NCBI RefSeq assembly: GCF_000737335.2 | Contig: NZ_JMCC02000128.1 | Coordinates: 1 to 37,479 of the forward strand | Source: Enhygromyxa salina | GTDB taxonomy: Bacteria > Myxococcota_A > Polyangia > Nannocystales > Nannocystaceae | Length of the DNA stretch: 37,479 nt | Direction: 5' to 3' | Shown here: positions 31,837-37,479 of the stretch, one piece after another | Position numbering within the stretch: position 1 is the first letter of the stretch | Layout: each line of letters starts with the position of its first letter | Translations under genes and position numbers: made by a program | Notes under the pieces: generated by a model | The model's input: only the letters and a program-made list of their open reading frames with translations | Database searches by the model: none | Told to the model about the DNA's origin: nothing

Positions 31837-33222
31837 TGGCGAATCCAAGCGAACAAATGGCGCATTCCAGCCTTCGACCGTGTGGTAGACCAACTCTCGG
31901 ACCGGGCCTTCAGCAGGAAGCGTATAGCTGATCGTCTCTTTCGTCTCGACGATCAGCAGAACCTGCTCGCCCTCCAATTTCTGCAACTCGCTACGGACAC
32001 CATCATCTAAGATGACGAGCGAGCTCTCCGTCGCCTCGATCAGGATGGTCTGTGACGGGTCCCCTGCGAGATGATAGTTGCCGCTCAGCCTCGAATCGAG
32101 CTCAGGACTCATTGGCTCGGTGGTCAAGGAGATAGGCGAGGGGGCCACATATGAACTCTGGAACACGATAGACGAGAGTACCTCCTCGACCTCCGCGAGG
32201 GGCACGGGCGCTAGGTCGGAGAGAAGGATGATCGTCACCCCGTCTTCGGGGTAGTGGAGATACAAGGTTCGCAGCCCGGGGAGGGCCCCCGTATGTTGGA
32301 TCAGCTTACGGTCGCCGAAGGAAGAAACGAAGACGCCCATTCCGTATGGGTGATCGGCGGCCTGCCGCGTTCGCATCTGGGTACGGAACTCCGCGGGCAA
32401 TAGGCTGTCTGCGCTAAGAACATGCGTCCAGTTGATTAAGTCTTCGGCGGATCCACAGACGTCTCCCGCTCCGGCCAAGGCTGGAAAGTCTGGGTTCGGC
32501 TGGGGCATGAGGTCGCCGGCGGGGCCGAGCGTATGCCCAACGGACACGCTCTTGCGTGCGCGGTCGCAGCATGAAGTGTTCGACATTCCGGCGGGCTGGA
32601 ATAAGGCGCTAGCGAGGCGCTCGCACCACGGCTGGCCGGAGACTTCCTCGACCACGTGCGCGAGCAAGGAGTACCCGAAGTTGGAGTAGAGGTGCTCAGT
32701 CCCGGGCTCAGACCGGAGCGAAGCGTCGGCTGCGGCCTCCGCAACTTTGTACAGATCTCGCCGGGTCGGCGCGAACTCATCCGGGATCTCCGGAGGAAGA
32801 CCCGAGCGATGGCTGAGCAGTTGTCGAAAAGTCGCATCCCCTACCGGGCCAGCGTGAGGTAGATACGGCGCAATTGGCCCGTCGAGTTGCAGCGCCCCCT
32901 CGGCGACGAGTTGGAGTATTGCAACCGCAGTGAATTGCTTGGTCAGGGACCCCAGCGGGATCACATCCAGACTCGGGCCCGAACTCCAGTCCATCTCGAA
33001 GTCAGGTCCGCGTATCAGAACCCGGCCGCGTAGCCGACTTTGCTCGACCAAGCCGTTTAAATAATTCTCCACCCGCTCTCGTTTCTCGTCCACTGAAAAC
33101 TCCGCCGCAGGGGGTTCAGAGGGCGCCGTTGTCTCCGCTGTGGACCTGGCGCATGCGATCAGCGCCAGCAGCGCGAACCCGAGGCTGCGGCTGGTGCCGT
33201 GATATCTCGCTGATGCCGCCAT
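31828..33222 (-). CDS. Class C beta-lactamase-like serine hydrolase lipoprotein
   Basis: A 464-aa protein from ATG 33222 (an ATG at 33243 in frame is an alternative). The signal peptide ends in the lipobox LIAC (Cys24). The beta-lactamase/DD-peptidase-type domain has GSLTKQFTA (Ser92, Lys95), HLYSNFGYSLL (Tyr179, Asn181) and IQHTGALPG (the KTG-like triad as HTG). A C-terminal beta-barrel of about 90 residues (LSGNYHLAGDPSQTILIEAT) follows, as in many non-lactamase esterases and peptidases of this superfamily. It is convergent with the RiPP operon, which it overlaps by 9 bp. It could be unrelated, or could process or detoxify the exported peptide. Its periplasmic or outer-membrane location would suit such a role, but nothing in the sequence proves it. 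Confidence 0.85.
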   Translation of the reverse strand: MAASARYHGTSRSLGFALLALIACARSTAETTAPSEPPAAEFSVDEKRERVENYLNGLVEQSRLRGRVLIRGPDFEMDWSSGPSLDVIPLGSLTKQFTAVAILQLVAEGALQLDGPIAPYLPHAGPVGDATFRQLLSHRSGLPPEIPDEFAPTRRDLYKVAEAAADASLRSEPGTEHLYSNFGYSLLAHVVEEVSGQPWCERLASALFQPAGMSNTSCCDRARKSVSVGHTLGPAGDLMPQPNPDFPALAGAGDVCGSAEDLINWTHVLSADSLLPAEFRTQMRTRQAADHPYGMGVFVSSFGDRKLIQHTGALPGLRTLYLHYPEDGVTIILLSDLAPVPLAEVEEVLSSIVFQSSYVAPSPISLTTEPMSPELDSRLSGNYHLAGDPSQTILIEATESSLVILDDGVRSELQKLEGEQVLLIVETKETISYTLPAEGPVRELVYHTVEGWNAPFVRLDSPSQ

Positions 33223-33243
33223 GCCCTCGTCCAATGGTGGCAT

Positions 33244-33574
33244 TTTGATGACGGTTTGACGTAAGTCAACATGACCGCAGGTTGGCAAGGTCCGGGCAGG
33301 CCTCCCACGAGCCAGGCGCTCAAGGCGTCTGAGCGACGCTCGACCAGAATAGCCACGCAAAAAGCTGGAAGAACAGCCTCCAGGACTGTCTACGAGTTGA
33401 TTTTTACATCCCTACGCGGACCGAAGCCCTCCGGTGATGTTGACGCCGGCCACGAGCGATCATGGACAGAATCCCAATGTCGACGGAGGACACGCCGGCG
33501 GCTCTAGCGCAGAAGCCCGCGATTCCACAACGACGGCGCAGAACCGTTTCGTTGCCATCGGCACCATGGAAGGA
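33244..33574. other. Intergenic, no gene recognised
   Basis: Upstream region of the serine hydrolase gene. Short open frames exist on both strands but none has coding character or a ribosome-binding site. A small TTGAC/GTCAA inverted repeat lies near 33254. Confidence 0.5.
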
Positions 33575-33990
33575 CATGCGATGCGGGGTCGGGGGCACCG
33601 TGAATGTCGCGCCGCTCATTTTCGGCGTGTGGATCGGCAGTCAGGTGGGCCCGGGCCGGGTCGGGTGGCGAACAGGCCCCCAACTTCCCCCCGTTCGGCG
33701 CGGTACCGCGCCGAACCTGCTTTGGTCCCTGAGCCCAAGCCACGGCTCGACCATCACGGCCTGGTCAGACCGAACTCGAGGTGCTCCCCAAGCAACCCGC
33801 TCGACACCCTTGGGCGTGACTCGTGCAACGTGTGTTCGCGGTTGAGATCATGACCTGCCCGCGTTGCTGCGGTACGATGCGCTTGAGGACCTGGCACGAC
33901 CTCGGGCCGCGCCTTGGCGTGGGCTGCGAGCACGCCGTAATACCGGATGTGATGAGAAGGCCGTCTTCCGTGGTGACCAGATCTCACCTT
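33575..33990 (-). mobile_element. Diverged IS91-like remnant
   Basis: The left part (GACATGCGATGCGGGGTCGG, 33575 onward) resembles the 3' end of the element at 10386 (GACATCCAATGCGGGGTCGC). Further right the minus strand encodes VFAVEIMTCPRCCGTMRL and RYYGVLAAHAKARPEVVPGP, that is the zinc ribbon and the motif preceding it, with a deletion between. The copy differs from R1/R2 at many positions, so it is an independent insertion. It joins a peptidase fragment at about 33990. Confidence 0.65.
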
Positions 33991-33994
33991 GACT

Positions 33995-34330
33995 GCAAGA
34001 ACTGCGACCGCCTCGGCGACCGCGACCCCCGCGGCGTTGCCATGGATCGCCCGCTGACCCGGCGCGAGCGAGCCCGACGTCCCGAGCCCAAAATGGTCCA
34101 TGGCGTGCGCCGATGACCACGCGCTGGCGGGTGGCGCACGGGCCGTTGCCGGGCAATTCACCGACGAGGTTGACGCGGGGCCCGTCGCCGACCTCGAAGC
34201 GCTGCTCAAAGACCTCGTCGACCCCGGGCTCGAGCCCGATCGCCTGCATGCGCGCGACGATCCAGGCTTGCACACGGTCGTCGGTTCCCGGTGCGCGGCC
34301 TTGCTATGCCAGCGCCTCGACCTCGCTTGG
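33995..34330 (-). pseudogene. M28-type zinc peptidase fragment, frameshifted
   Basis: The minus strand reads APGTDDRVQAWIVARMQAIG, then EQRFEVGDGPRVNLVGELPG and TRQRVVIGA. After a frameshift near 34105 it continues with DHFGLGTSGSLAPG and NAAGVAVAEAVAVLA. This is the start of an M28 aminopeptidase domain (motif V-V-I-G-A-H-x-D-H and the following D-D-N-A-A-G-V, whose DD is lost here). The metal ligands are damaged and the 3' two thirds are replaced by the IS91-like remnant, so the gene is dead. Confidence 0.5.
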
Positions 34331-34489
34331 GTGAGGAGTTGTGCAGGCCGAGTTCGCCGTCGAGAGCCACTCGCCGCGGCACGATACGTGGTCGCTCCAT
34401 CCTCGCGGAACCGGGCACGCTCGGCCGGATTTGCTACACTGCCACGCCGCCTCATGATCGACCCGACAGCTACATGCGCACGCCCAGCC

Positions 34490-34621
34490 CGGGATCCTGG
34501 GTCGGGCGCTGAGTCGGCAGATCACCGAGGCGCACGGGGATCGTTCGGGCTGCGCGACCGCGCGCAGGGTCAGGGCTGCTGCGTCGAGCTGCGCCTGCCG
34601 GTCGCGGCCAGGGAGCGCTGA
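34490..34621 (+). pseudogene. Histidine-kinase C-terminal fragment
   Basis: ILGRALSRQITEAHG in one frame and GSFGLRDRAQGQGCCVELRL followed by PVAARER and a stop in another together resemble the G2-box end of a HATPase_c domain (GLGLALSRQIVEAHGG and the last strand G-x-x-x-x-L-x-L-P). One frameshift near 34535 separates the parts and nothing upstream belongs to a kinase, so this is a remnant only. Confidence 0.35.
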
Positions 34622-34775
34622 CACCATTCGGGCGCCGCTCGCTACCCCCCAGGGGTACGCAATCCGAGATCGACCCGGAATTTCCCCCCCTCAGCCGAAC
34701 GAAACCCAAACACGTTCGGGTTTGGCATGGCCTGGGCCACCCCGCTTGCACGCCGGGCGGCTACGCTCACCGCCG

Positions 34776-37448
34776 GTGCCGCCCTCCTTGCCCAAGCTCC
34801 CGATCGAAGCCGCACGCGAGGCCGTCGAGGCGGCGCTGGCGTTGCCACGCCCGCTGGTGATCACGGCGCCAACCGGCTCGGGCAAATCGACCTGCCTGCC
34901 GCCGTGGATCGCTCAGGCCTGCGGTGGACCCGTCCTGGTCGTCGAGCCGCGTCGGGTCGCCTGCCGGGCGCTCGCGCTGTTCTTGGCCCGCAACCGTGGC
35001 GAGCGCCTCGGTCAGTATGTCGGCTACCGGGTCCGCTTTGATGATCGCAGCGGCCCGGACACGCAGGTCTGCTTCGTGACCCCCGGCGTGGCGCTCAATC
35101 TCCTGGCTGCAGATACACGTGGGTCGGGCGGCGGCGCGCGAATGTCCGACTACGCCGCGTTGATGATCGATGAATTCCATGAGCGCAGCTGGGAGATCGA
35201 TCTGCTGGTCGCGCTCGCCCGTCGTCCGGGCGGCCCGCGACTGCTCGCGTGCTCGGCGACGCTCGCGGCCGAACAGCTCGGGGCTGAACTCGACGCGAGC
35301 CTGGTCGAGGCCGAGGGTCGCAGCTTCCCGGTCGAGATCGAGTATCTCGGCGCGGACCCACCGAGCCGTCGAGACCTCGATACGCGGGTCGCCGACGCGG
35401 TCGAAGCCGCGCTGGCCACCAGCGAAGGTGAGATCCTGGTGTTCTTGCCGGGCAAGGGCGAGATCGAAGCTTGTGCGACCCGCCTGGCCCAGCGCGGTTG
35501 TGAGCTGCCGATCATCCCCGTGCACGGCGGACTGCAGCCGGAGCGCCTGGTCGAAGCCTTCGCCGAGACCGGTACACGCCGGGTGTTCCTGGCCACCAAC
35601 GTGGCCGAGAGCTCGCTGACCTTGCCGGGGGTCCGCACGGTGATCGACAGCGGGCTCGCGCGCATGCGAATGCATCGCGGTGGCCACTCGACCCTGTCGC
35701 TCGGGGTCATCGCGCGCGACAGCATGGATCAGCGCGCGGGTCGGGCCGGGCGTGTCGCCGCGGGTCGCTGTCTGCGTTTGTGGTCGCGCACCTTCATCCC
35801 GCGGGAGACCACTGCACCAGAGTTGGAACGTATCGAGCTCGATGATCTGGTCCTGCGCGCGGCCGATTGTGGGCTCGACGGCCCCGCCTTCGACGACGCC
35901 GCGTGGATCAACCCGCCGCCGCGTTTCGCCCTGGATGCGGCGCGAGCCCGGCTGGCCAAGGTCGGGGCGATCGATCAGCAAGCGCGCGTGCTCGAGCTCG
36001 GCCGCGGCCTGGCTCGCCTGCCAGTCTCAGCCACGCGGGCACGAATGTTGTTGGCTGCACCGCCCGCGCTGGCCGGGACCGCAGCGGATCTGGTCGCCTT
36101 GCTCGAGTATCGGCGTTCGCTGTGGTTGCCGGCCCAATCGGCGCAAGTCGATGCGGCGCGGGCCGAGCTCGCCGCCCAGCTGTCGCCGAGCCAGCGCGAC
36201 GAGCTTCATGCGGCGCTGCTGGCTCTGCGCTGCGGGGAGCCGCGGATCCACGGTCTGCATCGGGCTGGGCTGGCCGAGGTCCGGCGGTTAGCGAACTCGT
36301 TGCGCCAATTGATCGGTGCGCCAGCGTTGGCGCCGCGCCCGACCGCGGAGCTGCCCGCGCCCGGCGAGCTGGCTCGCTTCGTGCTCGAGCGGGTGCCGGA
36401 GCTGGCCTTTGTCCGGCGTGCGCGGGCCAAGCGAGACGCCCACAGGCCCGGACGAGGCGGGGAGCCCTGGGCCAATGGTGAGGTCGAGCTCGCGCTGCGT
36501 GAGGCGGTGGTGCCGGGGCTCGATCCCGACGCTGGCGATCCGCCGCCCAAAGCTGGCTTGATGCTCGACCGCGAGTGGCTCGGCGAAGGTCGCAGCGCCC
36601 AGGGTCGCGGGCGCATGCTCTTGCCATGTAGCTTCGCCGAGCTCGACGCCGCCGGGCTCGGCGAGCTCGAGCTCAGCGACGCGAAGCTCGAGATCCGCCG
36701 CGGGGTCGTGCGCGGGGTCGAGGCCGTCGTCGAGCGTCGCTTCGCCGGGGTGTGCCTCGCCAAACGCACCCAGCCGCTGTCCGGTGGGGCGCTGCGGGCC
36801 ACGCTAGCGAGCATGATCCTCGAGGGTCGCAAGTTGCCGCCGCTGAGCGCCGGCCTGCGCGAGCGTGTGCGTGACGAATTGCATGTGTGGGCGCTGCTGA
36901 GCCAGGCCGCCAACGGGCCGCTCGCAGGCCGCGTGGTCGCGCTGCCCGAGCCACCGAGCGCGGACGTGTATCTGTGTGATCGACTCGCGCAGCTGGGCCT
37001 CGAGCAAGCGTCCGAACTCGAGCTGCTCGCCGACGAGGATCTGTGCCCGGTGCTCGACACACTCGCGGCGCCGATCGTCGCGCTTGGCGAGCGCGACTGG
37101 AGCCCCGATGCGCTGGCCAGGGACTTTCCGCGGGTGTGGTCCGAACGTGGGGCACGCTATAGCTGCGCGGTCGATCTGGGGCGCGGCCGGGTGACGCTCG
37201 AGCCTGTGGATGCGCGGGCGCGGAAACATGGGGAGCCCAAGGCCGCCCTGGTGCCGCGTTATCGCGGGTTTGCGGTCGTCTATTCTATCAGCAGGCCAGC
37301 CGTCGCGTGGTGCTGCGCCGCTGAGCACGAACTTGGATGCGTCGCGGGTTGGTCGTGCCGGTGTTCAGGATCCGACCGGCTTGCGCGCGAGCCCACGAAT
37401 GCTCGGGCGAGACCGTCGTGCTGTCGTGTCAAAGATCGGGCGAATTGA
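34776..37448 (+). CDS. hrpB: HrpB-type DExH-box RNA helicase, C-terminus probably altered
   Basis: An 890-aa protein from GTG 34776, chosen because LPKLPIEAAREAVEAAL matches the usual helicase start; a TTG at 34722 would add 18 residues without homology. Motifs: Walker A APTGSGKST (31-39), DEFH (132-135) as motif II, SAT in LLACSATLA, then FLPGKGEIEA, ATNVAESSLTLPGV and DQRAGRAGRVAAGRCLRLW for the second RecA domain. The winged-helix, ratchet and HrpB-specific C-terminal domain follow (GRMLLPCSFAELDAAGLGEL). The usual HrpB end with a PVQVT and FW-x-x-YP-x-V motif is missing: after VPRYRGFAVVYSISRPA the sequence becomes Cys/Arg-rich and random. I infer a 3' truncation around 37280, next to a likely IS end. 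HrpB is a DEAH helicase of unclear RNA substrate. Confidence 0.85.
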   Translation: MPPSLPKLPIEAAREAVEAALALPRPLVITAPTGSGKSTCLPPWIAQACGGPVLVVEPRRVACRALALFLARNRGERLGQYVGYRVRFDDRSGPDTQVCFVTPGVALNLLAADTRGSGGGARMSDYAALMIDEFHERSWEIDLLVALARRPGGPRLLACSATLAAEQLGAELDASLVEAEGRSFPVEIEYLGADPPSRRDLDTRVADAVEAALATSEGEILVFLPGKGEIEACATRLAQRGCELPIIPVHGGLQPERLVEAFAETGTRRVFLATNVAESSLTLPGVRTVIDSGLARMRMHRGGHSTLSLGVIARDSMDQRAGRAGRVAAGRCLRLWSRTFIPRETTAPELERIELDDLVLRAADCGLDGPAFDDAAWINPPPRFALDAARARLAKVGAIDQQARVLELGRGLARLPVSATRARMLLAAPPALAGTAADLVALLEYRRSLWLPAQSAQVDAARAELAAQLSPSQRDELHAALLALRCGEPRIHGLHRAGLAEVRRLANSLRQLIGAPALAPRPTAELPAPGELARFVLERVPELAFVRRARAKRDAHRPGRGGEPWANGEVELALREAVVPGLDPDAGDPPPKAGLMLDREWLGEGRSAQGRGRMLLPCSFAELDAAGLGELELSDAKLEIRRGVVRGVEAVVERRFAGVCLAKRTQPLSGGALRATLASMILEGRKLPPLSAGLRERVRDELHVWALLSQAANGPLAGRVVALPEPPSADVYLCDRLAQLGLEQASELELLADEDLCPVLDTLAAPIVALGERDWSPDALARDFPRVWSERGARYSCAVDLGRGRVTLEPVDARARKHGEPKAALVPRYRGFAVVYSISRPAVAWCCAAEHELGCVAGWSCRCSGSDRLAREPTNARARPSCCRVKDRAN

Positions 37449-37478
37449 TCCACCTCAGATCGGATGATTTGACCCACC
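37443..37478. repeat. Two direct repeats at the window edge, likely IS21-type end
   Basis: AATTGATCCACC (37443) and ATTTGACCCACC (37467), 24 bp apart, resemble the repeated terminal motif (TTGACCCACC) of some IS21-like elements. Only the edge is visible, so the element itself cannot be confirmed. Confidence 0.35.
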
Positions 37479-37479
37479 C

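Noticed and set aside
34767..35981. Minus-strand open frame of 404 codons
   Set aside because: Shadow of the HrpB-type helicase; the plus strand carries the Walker A, DEFH and GRAGR motifs.

Overview
The window looks like chromosomal DNA from a high-GC myxobacterium, most likely of the Nannocystaceae type. The clues are secreted lipoproteins with Gly-Asp repeat linkers behind the lipobox (13 GD units in the 5'-nucleotidase, a shorter run in a truncated lipoprotein near 10.35 kb), CARDB, WD40 and TPR-like proteins, a DUF4157/eCIS-type protein, and many decayed insertion sequences. This assignment is inferred from protein style; no rRNA, tRNA or housekeeping marker is present to confirm it.

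Layout. 0-4.1 kb: a DUF4157 (eCIS core) protein with a papain-like Cys/His/Asn pattern, then a lipoprotein. 4.2-13.8 kb: accessory genes repeatedly cut by remnants of one IS91-like (Y2 transposase) element. These genes are a twice-frameshifted WD40 lipoprotein, a PEP/pyruvate-binding lipoprotein translationally coupled to a degenerate cytochrome-oxidase-subunit-I-like membrane protein, a TPR-like protein and a CARDB protein. Two near-identical 0.59 kb direct repeats (10386-10974 and 13091-13685) are 3' ends of the IS91-like element and share the same premature stop. 14.0-16.5 kb: a small winged-helix protein and an intact 5'-nucleotidase lipoprotein, converging on a perfect stem-loop. 16.8-21.6 kb: a toxin/immunity graveyard with an IS110 fragment, a small orphan protein, an ankyrin protein, an FG-GAP fragment, a 5'-truncated polymorphic toxin with a coupled immunity gene, and a tandem-repeat patch. 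21.6-24.4 kb: an ISKra4-like transposase with two tandem paralogous small genes upstream, then nested IS ends.

24.6-33.2 kb is the most interesting part: a compact RiPP (ribosomally made, modified peptide) gene cluster. It encodes a cysteine-free 73-aa candidate precursor, a 185-aa unknown protein with a Cys/His motif, an FxsB-like radical SAM/SPASM maturase (the family that makes aromatic cyclophanes), two different stand-alone HExxH proteins of the alpha-ketoglutarate-HExxH peptide hydroxylase type, a B12-binding radical SAM protein of the RiPP C-methyltransferase type, and an aldo/keto reductase. The modification genes are on the same strand and overlap or lie within 30 bp of each other. 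A strong hairpin separates the precursor from them. A class C beta-lactamase-like lipoprotein converges on the 3' end. No exporter, leader protease or obvious leader-binding domain is visible. The inferred order of events is cyclophane formation, one or two beta-hydroxylations, C-methylation and redox tailoring of one short C-terminal core. The combination, especially two free HExxH enzymes with a B12 radical SAM enzyme and an AKR, is one I do not recognise as described.

33.2-37.5 kb: another IS91-like remnant fused to a broken M28 peptidase gene, a histidine-kinase tail fragment, and an HrpB-type DExH helicase whose C-terminus looks altered next to a likely IS21-type end at the window edge.
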